Below are positions 23,904 to 32,129 of a DNA stretch of 36,037 nt, piece after piece. Each line of letters begins with the position of its first letter. Positions within the stretch are counted from its first letter, which is position 1. The position numbers and the translations under genes were made by a program. The notes below the pieces were generated by a model. That model was not told where the DNA came from. It saw only the letters and a program-made list of their open reading frames with translations, and made no database searches. The stretch spans positions 1-36,037 of the forward strand of contig QEVD01000039.1 of assembly GCA_003576975.1 (NCBI GenBank), written 5' to 3'. Source of the stretch: Candidatus Zhuqueibacterota bacterium. Its GTDB lineage: Bacteria; Zhuqueibacterota; Zhuqueibacteria; Zhuqueibacterales; Zhuqueibacteraceae.

Positions 23904-25307
23904 TTGATACTCGAAAAACAGCGTACGATTGCAAAAGCAGTGACTATTTCAGGGGTGGGATTACACACGGGCAACAATTCGAATATGACGTTTCATCCGG
24001 CGTCGCCCAATACCGGCATTTATTTTCGCCGCGCCGATTTGCCGGGCCGGCCGGAAATTAAAGCGGATATCGACAATGTCATCGATATCTCCCGCGGCAC
24101 CACCATCGGCAAAAACTCGGTGGTGGTACACACCGTCGAGCATGTGCTGGCGGCGATTGTTGGCATGATGATTGACAATATCGTGATCGAGCTGGACAGC
24201 AACGAGCCGCCAGTATTTGACGGCAGCGCATTGCCGTTCGTGCAAGCGCTGAAGCAAGCCGGCGTCATCGAGCAGGATTCGCCGCGCGATTATCTCGTGA
24301 TCGAAAAGACGATCTCTTACTCCGATGACAAGCGCGGCGTCGATATCGTCGTCTTCCCTTCGGATGAATTTCGCATCACGTTCTTGATCGATTACAAGAA
24401 TCCCGCGCTCGGTACGCAGTATACGGCGATGTATTCCGTGCAAGAAGAGTTTGAAAAAGAATTTGCGCCGGCGCGCACGTTTTGCTTTCTCTCGGAAGTC
24501 GAAGCGCTGTATCAGCAGGGCCTGATCAAAGGCGGCAATCTCGACAATGCGATTGTGATTGTCGACCGTCAAGTCGAGCCGAACGAGATCGGGCGTTTGA
24601 AGGAAATGTTCGGCGTCTCCGGCAACCTGCGGCTGGAAAACAACGGTATTCTCAACGGCGAGCAGCATTTTCGCTTCAAGAACGAACCGGTGCGGCACAA
24701 AGCGCTCGATTTGCTCGGCGATCTTGCCCTGCTGGGCGTGCGGCTCAAAGCCCATATTCAAGCGGCGCGCTCCGGGCACGCGGCCAACGTCGAGCTGGTC
24801 AAACGCATTCGCAAAGAATACGAAAAAATTCAGATTACTTCGAAGTATCAGGGCAAGCTGAGCGGCAATTATGTTTTCGATGCGCAAGCCATTCAAAAAA
24901 TTTTGCCGCACCGTTATCCCTTTGTGCTGGTTGATCGCATTATCGACCTGGTGCCGCGCGAGCGCGTGGTGGGCATGAAAAATGTGACCATCAACGAGCC
25001 GTTCTTTCAAGGCCATTTTCCCGGCCATCCCATCATGCCCGGAGTTTTGATTCTCGAAGCCATGGCGCAAGTCGGCGGTATTTTGCTGCTCAATACGCAA
25101 AATAATCCGGAAGACAAGCTGGTCTATTTTACCGGCATCGATAGGGTGAAATTCCGCAAGCCGGTGCGGCCGGGCGATCAGCTTATTCTCGAGTTGGAAT
25201 TGCTGAAGCTGCGGCAATCCATGTGTAAAATGTCGGGAAAGGCCTACGTGGCAAACGAGTTGGTTTGTGAAGCCGAGTTGTCGGCGGCTGTCGTGAATCG
25301 CAATTGA
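23904..25307 (+). CDS. lpxC: bifunctional LpxC deacetylase / FabZ dehydratase fusion
   Basis: Residues 1-310 are LpxC, the zinc deacetylase and committed step of lipid A synthesis: HTVEHVLAA (His80; Glu79 as base), [10 protein letters not shown] (His265, Asp269) and SGHAAN (His291). Residues 325-467 are FabZ, the beta-hydroxyacyl-ACP dehydratase of fatty acid synthesis: [28 protein letters not shown] (His371) and LEAMAQVGG (Glu385). The fusion is typical of the Bacteroidota/Chlorobi side of bacteria and couples the two pathways that share hydroxyacyl-ACP. The start is a TTG at 23904 with GAGGGAGAG just upstream; no ATG fits before MTFHP at residue 28. It is followed 12 bp later by lpxA. Confidence 0.95.
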   Translation: MILEKQRTIAKAVTISGVGLHTGNNSNMTFHPASPNTGIYFRRADLPGRPEIKADIDNVIDISRGTTIGKNSVVVHTVEHVLAAIVGMMIDNIVIELDSNEPPVFDGSALPFVQALKQAGVIEQDSPRDYLVIEKTISYSDDKRGVDIVVFPSDEFRITFLIDYKNPALGTQYTAMYSVQEEFEKEFAPARTFCFLSEVEALYQQGLIKGGNLDNAIVIVDRQVEPNEIGRLKEMFGVSGNLRLENNGILNGEQHFRFKNEPVRHKALDLLGDLALLGVRLKAHIQAARSGHAANVELVKRIRKEYEKIQITSKYQGKLSGNYVFDAQAIQKILPHRYPFVLVDRIIDLVPRERVVGMKNVTINEPFFQGHFPGHPIMPGVLILEAMAQVGGILLLNTQNNPEDKLVYFTGIDRVKFRKPVRPGDQLILELELLKLRQSMCKMSGKAYVANELVCEAELSAAVVNRN

Positions 25308-25319
25308 GCTGGAGTGTGT

Positions 25320-26093
25320 GTGCCGACTATTCATCCGACCGCGCTAGTTGATGCGCGCGCTGACATTGCTGAACATGTAACCATCGGCCCTTTTGTCATT
25401 ATCGAAGCGAATGTGCAGATTGGCGCCGGTTGCGAGATTCGGCCTTATGTCCATTTGGCCGCCGGCACGCGGCTCGGGCAGAATTGCCGCGTGTTCACCG
25501 GCGCGGTGATCGGTACGGTGCCGCAGGATTTGAAATTCGGCGGCGAAGAAACGACGGTTCGCATCGGCGACCGCACCACGATTCGCGAATATGCCACCAT
25601 CAATCGCGGCACGAAGGATCACTGGGAAACTCGCGTCGGCAGCGATTGCCTGATCATGTCTTATGCGCACATCGCGCACGATTGTGTGATCGGCAGTCAT
25701 TGCATTCTGGCCAATGCCGTGAATCTCGCCGGGCATGTGGTGATCGAAGATTGGGCGAGTATCGGCGGCATGGTGCCGATCCATCAATTCGTGCGCATCG
25801 GTCAGCATAGTTTTGTCGGCGGCGGTTACCGCGTCGCGAAGGACGTGCCGCCTTATGTTCTAGCGGTGAACGAGCCATTGACGTACGCCGGATTGAATGC
25901 GGTGGGATTGCGCCGCCGCGGCTTCACGGAAGAACAGTTGCTGGCATTAAAACGCGCTTACAAGATCATTTTCAAGTCGAATCTGAATGTGAGTCAGGCC
26001 GTGCAGCATCTGCGCGCCGCCGGTGAGTTGACGGAAGAAGTAAAAACCGTTTTGGAGTTTATCGAAAAAAGCGAGCGGGGGATAATTGCATAG
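25320..26093 (+). CDS. lpxA: UDP-N-acetylglucosamine acyltransferase LpxA
   Basis: Catalyses the first step of lipid A synthesis: 3-O-acylation of UDP-GlcNAc by hydroxyacyl-ACP in the cytoplasm. A 257-residue hexapeptide-repeat trimer (IHPTALVDARADI, then repeated IG-x-x-x units to about 190). The catalytic His is His120 in AHIAHDC. GTVPQDLKFGGEE and TINRGT are the substrate-contact segments of the family. The C-terminal helical part carries GLNAVGLRRRGFTEEQL. The GTG start at 25320 is chosen for GGAG 5 bp upstream; a GTG two codons earlier overlaps that site. lpxB is not in the window. Confidence 0.95.
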   Translation: MPTIHPTALVDARADIAEHVTIGPFVIIEANVQIGAGCEIRPYVHLAAGTRLGQNCRVFTGAVIGTVPQDLKFGGEETTVRIGDRTTIREYATINRGTKDHWETRVGSDCLIMSYAHIAHDCVIGSHCILANAVNLAGHVVIEDWASIGGMVPIHQFVRIGQHSFVGGGYRVAKDVPPYVLAVNEPLTYAGLNAVGLRRRGFTEEQLLALKRAYKIIFKSNLNVSQAVQHLRAAGELTEEVKTVLEFIEKSERGIIA

Positions 26094-26095
26094 CC

Positions 26096-26413
26096 GTGAG
26101 AACCGTCGAATTTCGCCGTCTCTTGGACGCCGAGAATGCATTGCGCATAAGGTTTGAATTGGAACATGGGAAAGTCCTAACGTTTGTAGTGCAATTGGAA
26201 TGCCTGTTTGATTATAATTGGTTTCCTGTTATGAGATATGATACCGCTCATAACTTTGTGCATTGCGATCAATTGCATCCTTATAAGGCGACAGTCAAGA
26301 CGACCTTAAGCGTGCAAGATTACAACGAAGCATTGACGTTCGCAATTCAGGATTTGTCAAAACGCTGGAATGAATATCGGCGGAGGTATGAAACGTGGTT
26401 AACCGAGCGATAA
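26096..26413 (+). CDS. small protein of AT-rich pair, first member (DUF7718-like)
   Basis: 105 residues, GTG start 2 bp after the lpxA stop. It is not recognised with certainty. The pattern FELEHGKVLTFVVQLECLF, VMRYDTAHNFVH and NEALTFAIQDLSKRW resembles, from memory, a DUF7718-type family; its RYDTAH segment is also reminiscent of the RYDNAHG motif of TumE-like toxins. The gene has low GC (about 43% over the pair by hand count, against about 57% in neighbouring lpxA), so it probably arrived separately. It overlaps the next gene by 19 bp and so is translationally linked to it. Confidence 0.7.
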   Translation: MRTVEFRRLLDAENALRIRFELEHGKVLTFVVQLECLFDYNWFPVMRYDTAHNFVHCDQLHPYKATVKTTLSVQDYNEALTFAIQDLSKRWNEYRRRYETWLTER

Positions 26414-26688
26414 AAGATCCGGCCAACGTAGTCGAGCGAAATCTTGCATTAACGGCGGAAGTGACACATTATTTGTTGCGCCTGCCCCATGTGCTTGATT
26501 CCTTGCCGGAAAAATTTGAACTTGTCATATTACCTGACGACGATCCCGAGATTCGGTTGTATAATTTAGAACTGCTTGATCGATATGGCAGTGAGGGCAA
26601 GTCGGTTGTTTTTGCACGAATGACATCTCACGACGCGCATACTTTTAAGAAGACGCACTTGGATTTCTATGCGCCTATTGCGGCATAA
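26395..26688 (+). CDS. small protein of AT-rich pair, second member
   Basis: 97 residues, overlapping the first gene by 19 bp. The GTG start has a strong CGGAGGT 7 bp upstream, inside the first gene. The sequence begins VNRAIKDPANVVERNLALTA and has LPEKFELVILPDDDPEIRLY and SVVFARMTSH. It is acidic in the middle and shows no helix-turn-helix, membrane segment or signal peptide. Similar small partners (DUF5647-like, from memory) occur next to the first gene's family in other bacteria. The pairing, overlap and foreign composition fit a two-gene cassette such as a toxin-antitoxin unit, but no function is shown. Confidence 0.65.
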   Translation: MVNRAIKDPANVVERNLALTAEVTHYLLRLPHVLDSLPEKFELVILPDDDPEIRLYNLELLDRYGSEGKSVVFARMTSHDAHTFKKTHLDFYAPIAA

Positions 26689-26779
26689 TTAAATTGTTTT
26701 ATATGATTCACCGAATTCAGCTAGACTCAAATGCAATGATCGTGTCGCAACCTCAAGCAGTGACTTTTAGACTCAAATA

Positions 26780-27613
26780 ATGCTCTGGCGCTTCCTTGAC
26801 ACTGGCTTGGCCGCGGGCGATTACAATATGGCTCTTGACGCTGCGATTGCGCGCGGTAATTTTGTCGCAATTCCGACGCTGCGGTTCTTTCGCTGGCAAC
26901 CGTTCTGCATTTCGCTGGGTTATCATCAAGACGCCGGAGAAGTCGATCTCGATAAATGCCGCGCCGCGGGTTTTGACGTCGCGCGCCGCCCGACTGCCGG
27001 GCGCGCCATTTTGCACGCGGATGAATTGACATACAGTGTGATGATCCCGGCGGCGCATGCGTGGTATGAAATGTTGCCGTTGGATTTGTATAAGAAAATC
27101 AGCGAGGCATTGGTGGGCGGCCTGACGCTGCTTGGCGCGCCGGCCAAGTTTGCTCCGGGCGAGCGGATGCAACAAGACGGACGGCCATTGCGCATGTCGT
27201 GCTTCGCCAGCGCCGCGCGCAACGAAGTCATTGCAGAAGGCAAGAAAGTGGTGGGCAGCGCGCAACGGCGATTTCGTGAAGGCGTGTTGCAGCATGGCTC
27301 GATTATTTTGCATGACGGCCATGAACAATTGCCGGACTTTCTGAAAGGAGACGCCTTGGCCATTGCAATGGAGCGCAGCCGGCTGCTGGAACACACGACG
27401 ACGCTCGCGCGTCTTTGCCGTCGCGTAATCACCTTTTCAGAAGCCGCGCATGCGATTCGGCGTGGCTTTATGGAAACACTCGGAATCGAATTGCAAGATG
27501 GCGCCGTGCAGCGGAACGAGCACGAATTAGCCGAAGCGTGGCGCGAACGATACGGCATTCTCACCAACCATCTTTCGGAGGAAAATTTATGCGAAAGCTT
27601 GGCGTTGTCCTGA
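26780..27613 (+). CDS. lipoate/octanoate transferase, LipM/LplA superfamily
   Basis: Attaches octanoyl or lipoyl groups to lipoyl domains such as GcvH or E2 subunits. A 277-residue protein of the BPL/LplA/LipB fold. Motifs: RFFRWQPFCISLGYHQ, ARRPTAGRAILHADELTYSV (69-86) and GKKVVGSAQRRF (154-165). Cys141 in SCFAS sits at the position of the active Cys of LipM octanoyltransferases, and Lys156 matches the invariant Lys, so LipM is more likely than a ligase. The usual TGG before R-A is TAG here. It starts 91 bp after the small-gene pair, and its end overlaps the next gene by 25 bp. Link to gcvT downstream: GcvH is a lipoylated partner. Confidence 0.83.
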   Translation: MLWRFLDTGLAAGDYNMALDAAIARGNFVAIPTLRFFRWQPFCISLGYHQDAGEVDLDKCRAAGFDVARRPTAGRAILHADELTYSVMIPAAHAWYEMLPLDLYKKISEALVGGLTLLGAPAKFAPGERMQQDGRPLRMSCFASAARNEVIAEGKKVVGSAQRRFREGVLQHGSIILHDGHEQLPDFLKGDALAIAMERSRLLEHTTTLARLCRRVITFSEAAHAIRRGFMETLGIELQDGAVQRNEHELAEAWRERYGILTNHLSEENLCESLALS

Positions 27614-28380
27614 TGTTGGCGGCTGTGATCGGATTTTCGGCAGAAGTAACGGCGCAGGATTTTGCGTGGGAAATAGATGCGGGAAGCGTGGAACAATCGG
27701 ATTTAGACAAGCAAGTCAAGTCATTGTTGAACCTTTTTAGTTCGCTGGCGGGCTCGGGTTTCATCAACACGGCGGCGCTGCACAGCGTCGGCGGCGTCGA
27801 TGTTCGTCTCAGCGGCATTTTCACGCCTATTCCCGACGAATTTAAAGACATTATCCCCACGGTGCAGGATCCGCTGGAAGGCGTCGACTATGTGCCCTTC
27901 GCGATGTTCCACGGCAACATTGGCCTGCCGGCAAATTTGGAGGTGTACGGCCGCTTTTTTACCCTGCCGTTGAAAGGCGATCCGGGCGGCAACGTAACGT
28001 TGTTGGGCGGCGGTTTGAAATATGGCCTGCTCCGAGGAAATTTGGCCTCGCCTGACATAACGATCATGGGCGGCTATCAAACCATTTTGGTTCCGGATCA
28101 GTACAACTTCGGCTCGGTGTCCACGCTCAGTCTGAAAGCGTACATCAGCAAGGATTTTGCGCTGCTCACGCTCTATGGCGGCGCTGGCATTGATCGCACA
28201 GCGCTCTCACTGAATGTTCCGGGATTGCCGCCGGACATCAACAAGGATTATGATACGGTTTATCCGCAAGGCACTGTCGGCCTGGCCTTCAAGCTGCTGC
28301 CCTTGTTGCGCGTCAATATCGATGCGAATTTCGGCGATTACACCGCTGTTGGCCTAGGCGCCGGATTGAGCTTTAGATAA
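27589..28380 (+). CDS. exported protein, DUF6588-like
   Basis: 263 residues with signal peptide MRKLGVVLMLAAVIGFSAEVTAQ. The mature part shows alternating strands and glycine (GGGLKYGLLRG, ITIMGGYQTILVPDQYNFGS, LTLYGGAGIDRTALSLN) and ends in GAGLSFR. The pattern and an inserted VQDPLEGVDYVPFAMFHG segment resemble the DUF6588 group of exported barrel-like proteins, by memory. Function unknown. GGAGGA lies 6 bp before the ATG, inside the preceding acyltransferase gene, so start choice and coupling are clear. A hairpin follows 17 bp after the stop. Confidence 0.75.
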   Translation: MRKLGVVLMLAAVIGFSAEVTAQDFAWEIDAGSVEQSDLDKQVKSLLNLFSSLAGSGFINTAALHSVGGVDVRLSGIFTPIPDEFKDIIPTVQDPLEGVDYVPFAMFHGNIGLPANLEVYGRFFTLPLKGDPGGNVTLLGGGLKYGLLRGNLASPDITIMGGYQTILVPDQYNFGSVSTLSLKAYISKDFALLTLYGGAGIDRTALSLNVPGLPPDINKDYDTVYPQGTVGLAFKLLPLLRVNIDANFGDYTAVGLGAGLSFR

Positions 28381-28397
28381 AATTGTAGAAGTCAAAA

Positions 28398-28435
28398 ACT
28401 GCACGTTGCACCGGCTATCGCGTGTAACGTGCAGT
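28398..28435. promoter_or_regulatory. long hairpin between the DUF6588 gene and dxr
   Basis: ACTGCACGTTGCAC (28398-28411) and GTGTAACGTGCAGT (28422-28435) pair at 13 of 14 positions around a 10-nt loop. There is no T tract after it, so it is not a standard terminator. It may stabilise or process mRNA, or act as a protein-binding site for dxr, which starts 33 bp later. Confidence 0.6.
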
Positions 28436-28468
28436 AGTCATGTGTGCAAAGTCTGTTCAGATTCATTC

Positions 28469-29629
28469 ATGAAGCGTCTTGGAATTTTAGGCTCCACCGG
28501 CTCGATCGGCGTCAACTGCTTGAATGTCGTTGAAAGTCTGCCGGCGGAGTTCAACGTGGCCTATCTCGCTGCGCATAGCAACGCCGCGCTGTTGTTTGAA
28601 CAAACGCGGCGGTTTCGTCCGGCTGCCGTTGCGATTGTGCGGCCGCCGCAGAAAGATATTGCAACGCTGCGCGCTGATTTTAAAGCATTGGGCGTGGAAC
28701 TTTTGTGCGGCCTGGACGCCCTGGTGGAGTTGGCCGGACGCGACGATATTGACATGATGGTCAACGCCGTGGTCGGCTCTGCCGGCTTACCCGCGACATT
28801 ACGGGCGTTGGAGAACGGCACAACCGTCGCGCTGGCCAACAAAGAAACACTCGTCACCGGCGGTGAGCTGGTCATGGCCTGCGCCAAACGGCATGGCGCC
28901 CATCTCATTCCGATTGACAGTGAGCACAGCGCTTTGTGGCAGTGCCTGCTCGGCGAACCGAAAGAACGCATCCAACGCTTGATTATCACGGCCTCGGGCG
29001 GTCCGTTTCGCGAACGTTCGCACAACGATTTTGCCAATATTACTGTCGCTGAAGCGCTCAACCATCCCAACTGGAGCATGGGGCCGAAAATCACCATCGA
29101 TTCGGCGACCATGATGAACAAGGGACTGGAAGTCATTGAAGCGTTCTGGCTGTTTGAATTGTCGCTGGATAAAATCGACGTCGTCATTCACCCGCAATCC
29201 ATCATTCATTCGATGGTGGAATTCGTTGACGGCTCGATCAAAGCGCAACTCAGCGTGCCGGATATGCGCATGCCGATTCAATATGCCCTGACGTACCCCG
29301 ATCGTTTGCCCAGCGATTTTCCTCGGCTTGATTTCAACCGCTGGCACACGCTCACATTTCATGCGCCGGATTTTGATAAGTTTCCCTGTTTGCGGCTGGC
29401 GACACAAGCCCTGCAGGAGGGCGGAACCGCGCCCGCGGTGTTGAACGCCGCAAATGAAGAGGCCGTGCAAGCCTTTTTGGAAGAACGGTTGCGTTTCGAT
29501 CAAATTCCGGCAATGATCTCAGAAACGCTGCAGCAGCATCGCAACGGACACGAGTGCAACCTGGCGAATGTGCTGGCGGCTGATCGTTGGGCGCGCACGT
29601 TCGTGCAAAAAACGGCGGCAAGCTTGTGA
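28469..29629 (+). CDS. dxr: 1-deoxy-D-xylulose 5-phosphate reductoisomerase
   Basis: Second step of the MEP isoprenoid pathway, making 2-C-methyl-D-erythritol 4-phosphate with NADPH and a divalent metal in the cytosol. 386 residues. The nucleotide site is LGILGSTGSIG (4-14). Metal ligands fall in HLIPIDSEHSALWQ and in NKGLEVIEAFWLF. Other motifs: VALANKETLVTGGELV, TASGGPFRERS, LNHPNWSMGPKITIDSATMM and HPQSIIHSMVEFVDGS. ATG 28469 is preferred as it begins at the first strand; the longer frame would run through the upstream hairpin. The Shine-Dalgarno sequence is weak. It precedes rseP, as in many bacteria, but uppS and cdsA are absent between them. Confidence 0.96.
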   Translation: MKRLGILGSTGSIGVNCLNVVESLPAEFNVAYLAAHSNAALLFEQTRRFRPAAVAIVRPPQKDIATLRADFKALGVELLCGLDALVELAGRDDIDMMVNAVVGSAGLPATLRALENGTTVALANKETLVTGGELVMACAKRHGAHLIPIDSEHSALWQCLLGEPKERIQRLIITASGGPFRERSHNDFANITVAEALNHPNWSMGPKITIDSATMMNKGLEVIEAFWLFELSLDKIDVVIHPQSIIHSMVEFVDGSIKAQLSVPDMRMPIQYALTYPDRLPSDFPRLDFNRWHTLTFHAPDFDKFPCLRLATQALQEGGTAPAVLNAANEEAVQAFLEERLRFDQIPAMISETLQQHRNGHECNLANVLAADRWARTFVQKTAASL

Positions 29630-29791
29630 GAGACGAAGGCCTTTCTAAGGATGCCGGAACGAACAAAATTGATTGTTTTGATCCGTTAGATTCGTATCAT
29701 CCGCATAGCGTTTGCCCGTGGTGGAATGAAAAATGATGATCTGCTCATAAATTTAGATGACAGGAGAAAGTTTTAACCCCAAAGGAAAATT

Positions 29792-30841
29792 ATGACAACG
29801 ATATTGGCGTTCATTTTTGTCGTGGGCATACTCGTGTTGATTCACGAGCTTGGCCACTTTCTGGCCGCGCGCTGGGCCGGCATCCGCGTCGAGCGTTTTT
29901 CCATCGGCCTGCCAAAACATATTTGGAAGAAAACCATCGGCGATACCGAATATTGCATTGGTATTGTACCGTTGGGCGGCTATGTAAAAATGGCCGGCAT
30001 GATCGACGAGTCCATGGACGATAAGATCGAAGGCAAGCCCGACGAGTTCATGTCCAAACCGATTTGGAAGCGGGCGATCGTCATCGCCGCGGGCCCGGTC
30101 ATGAACATTGTGCTGGCCATCGTGTTGTTTGCCGGAATCGCATTTTTTGCCGGCATTCCGGAATTGGTGCCGGAAATCCGCACCGTTCTCGACGATTCTC
30201 CCGCGCAAAGCGTTGGCTTGCAGCCCGGTGACCGCATTCTCAACGTCGCGGGACAGGAGATTAAGACGTGGCAGGAGCTTACGGCAATCATTCATGCCAA
30301 TCCGGAAAAACCGTTGGCGATGGTGTGGGAACGCAGCGGCGAGCGCATGAGTGCGGAAGTCACACCCCGCCTCGATCCGGATACCAAGATCGGGTTGATC
30401 GGCATCAGTCCAAAAGAAATTCGGCGCGCGGTTGGATTTATTGAATCCTGGTCGATGGGCGCGAACATTTCCTGGCAGGTAACCTCGCAAATGGGCGTCA
30501 TGCTCGGGCGGTTGCTGCGCGGCGAAGGCTCGCTCAAAAAAGAGCTGACCGGGCCGATTGGCATTGCCATGATTGCCGGCGAGGCGGCGCGCCAGGGACT
30601 GGAAAGCTTGTTCGAGCTGATGGCGCTGATCAGCATCAACCTTGCGTTGATGAATTTGCTGCCGATTCCGGTGTTGGATGGCGGGCATCTGGTCTTTCTC
30701 GGGCTGGAGGCCGTCATGCGCCGGCCTGTGTCCGTGCGCACGCGCATGGTGATGCACCAAGTTGTGATTGCGTTGTTGTTGCTGTTGACGGTATTCATCA
30801 CGTTTAATGACATTCAACGGATTGTGCAAAAAGTCTGGTAG
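29792..30841 (+). CDS. rseP: RIP zinc metalloprotease RseP (site-2 protease)
   Basis: An inner-membrane protease that cuts membrane-bound anti-sigma factors and remnant signal peptides. 349 residues, with the HELGH zinc site at 18-22 and the second-half motif NLLPIPVLDGGHL (LDG supplies the third ligand). There is a single PDZ domain (about 125-205, DDSPAQSVGLQPGDRILNVAG), whereas E. coli RseP has two. AAAGGAAAATT precedes the ATG. In the 162-bp gap upstream, TTGTTT (29673-29678) with TATCAT (29695-29700) is a possible promoter at 16-nt spacing. A short hairpin with GCCGG / CCGGC arms follows the stop (30842-30864). Confidence 0.94.
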   Translation: MTTILAFIFVVGILVLIHELGHFLAARWAGIRVERFSIGLPKHIWKKTIGDTEYCIGIVPLGGYVKMAGMIDESMDDKIEGKPDEFMSKPIWKRAIVIAAGPVMNIVLAIVLFAGIAFFAGIPELVPEIRTVLDDSPAQSVGLQPGDRILNVAGQEIKTWQELTAIIHANPEKPLAMVWERSGERMSAEVTPRLDPDTKIGLIGISPKEIRRAVGFIESWSMGANISWQVTSQMGVMLGRLLRGEGSLKKELTGPIGIAMIAGEAARQGLESLFELMALISINLALMNLLPIPVLDGGHLVFLGLEAVMRRPVSVRTRMVMHQVVIALLLLLTVFITFNDIQRIVQKVW

Positions 30842-30915
30842 GCCGGAAGGCTATCCTGGCCGGCAGGCGCAACTAATCACATCGGCATCTCATAAACGAC
30901 GCGAGGGTGAGGCGA

Positions 30916-32079
30916 ATGAGATTTGCGAAGCGGATGGCCCGTCTCGGCACGGAAACGGCGTTTGAAGTGCTGGCGCGCGCGCGCCAGCTTGAAGCACAGG
31001 GCAAACACATCATTCATCTCGAGATCGGCGAGCCGGATTTCGACACGCCGGAGTTCATTGTGGATGAAGCCATCAATGCCCTGCGCCGCGGCCGCACGCA
31101 CTACTCGCCGGCGGCCGGCATTCGCGAATTGCGCCAGGTGATTGCCGAAGATGTTGCGCGTACGCGCGGCGTGGCGGTGCATCCTGAAAATGTCGTGGTC
31201 ACGCCGGGCGCCAAACCGATCATGTTTTTTGCGTTGCTTGCCCTCATCGATCCCGATGACGAAGTGATTTACCCTAATCCCGGCTTTCCCATTTATGAAT
31301 CTGTTATTGAATTCTCCGGCGCGAAAGCCGTTGCTCTGCCGTTGAAAGAAGAAAAAGGTTTTCGTTTTGATATTGCCGATCTGGAAGCATTGATCACCGA
31401 TCGCACGCGTCTGCTTGTGCTCAATTCGCCGGCCAACCCCACCGGCGGCGTAATGACGCATGACGATATCAAGGCCGTCGCAGAAATTGCCCGCAAAAGA
31501 AACCTGCTGATTTTGAGTGATGAGATTTACAAAGACATACTTTATGACGGCAAGCATGCCAGCATCCTGTCCGAGCCCGGCATGCTCGAACGCACGATTT
31601 TGCTGGATGGTTTTTCGAAAACCTATGCCATGACCGGCTGGCGCCTGGGTTACGGCGTTATGCCGGAGCCGTTGGCGCAACATGTCGCGCGCTTGATGAT
31701 CAACAGCAATAGCTGCACCTCGACGTTCACACAAGATGCCGGCATTGCGGCGCTGCAAGGCTCGCGCACCGAAGTGAAGGGGTTTATTGCGGAATTCCGC
31801 AAGCGCCGCGACTTGATGGTCGCCGGCTTGAACGAAATCAATGGCGTGAGTTGCATCACTCCCCACGGCGCTTTTTATTGCTTTCCCAATGTCAAAAAAG
31901 TGCCCATGCCGGGCAAGCAGCTTGCCGATCTGCTGCTCAATGAAGCAGGGGTTGCCGTGCTCTCCGGCACGGCATTCGGAAAATATGGCGACGGCTATTT
32001 GCGCCTGAGTTATGCGAATTCCGTGGAAAATATTCAAACCGGCCTGGAACGCATCGCGAAGACGATCGCCTCCCTGTGA
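30916..32079 (+). CDS. class I/II PLP-dependent aminotransferase (AspC-like)
   Basis: A fold-type I aminotransferase of 387 residues. The PLP lysine is Lys235 in LDGFSKTYAMTGWRLGY. NSPANPTGG (170-178), Asp202 in ILSDEIYKD and Arg243 form the cofactor site. THYSPAAGIRELR and LEIGEPDFDTPEF are typical of subgroup I (aspartate/aromatic/alanine-type) enzymes; substrate cannot be assigned from sequence alone. The start is either ATG 30916 (GAGG 3 bp upstream) or GTG 30907; the former is preferred. gcvT begins at or near its end (possible TGATG overlap at 32077-32081). Confidence 0.88.
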   Translation: MRFAKRMARLGTETAFEVLARARQLEAQGKHIIHLEIGEPDFDTPEFIVDEAINALRRGRTHYSPAAGIRELRQVIAEDVARTRGVAVHPENVVVTPGAKPIMFFALLALIDPDDEVIYPNPGFPIYESVIEFSGAKAVALPLKEEKGFRFDIADLEALITDRTRLLVLNSPANPTGGVMTHDDIKAVAEIARKRNLLILSDEIYKDILYDGKHASILSEPGMLERTILLDGFSKTYAMTGWRLGYGVMPEPLAQHVARLMINSNSCTSTFTQDAGIAALQGSRTEVKGFIAEFRKRRDLMVAGLNEINGVSCITPHGAFYCFPNVKKVPMPGKQLADLLLNEAGVAVLSGTAFGKYGDGYLRLSYANSVENIQTGLERIAKTIASL

Positions 32080-32129
32080 TGAACAAAGGCGCCAACGCGC
32101 CGGCAAATTTGACCAGAAAGAAGACCCGC

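Noticed and set aside
23961-25334. Long open frame (457 aa) on the minus strand
   Set aside because: It is the complement of lpxC-fabZ; no recognisable motif, and the plus-strand enzyme is certain.
26388-26390. ATG just after CGGAGGT as the start of the second small gene
   Set aside because: It is in a different frame from the 97-aa protein; the GTG at 26395 fits both frame and spacing.
28398-28435. Hairpin as a rho-independent terminator
   Set aside because: No T tract follows on either strand.
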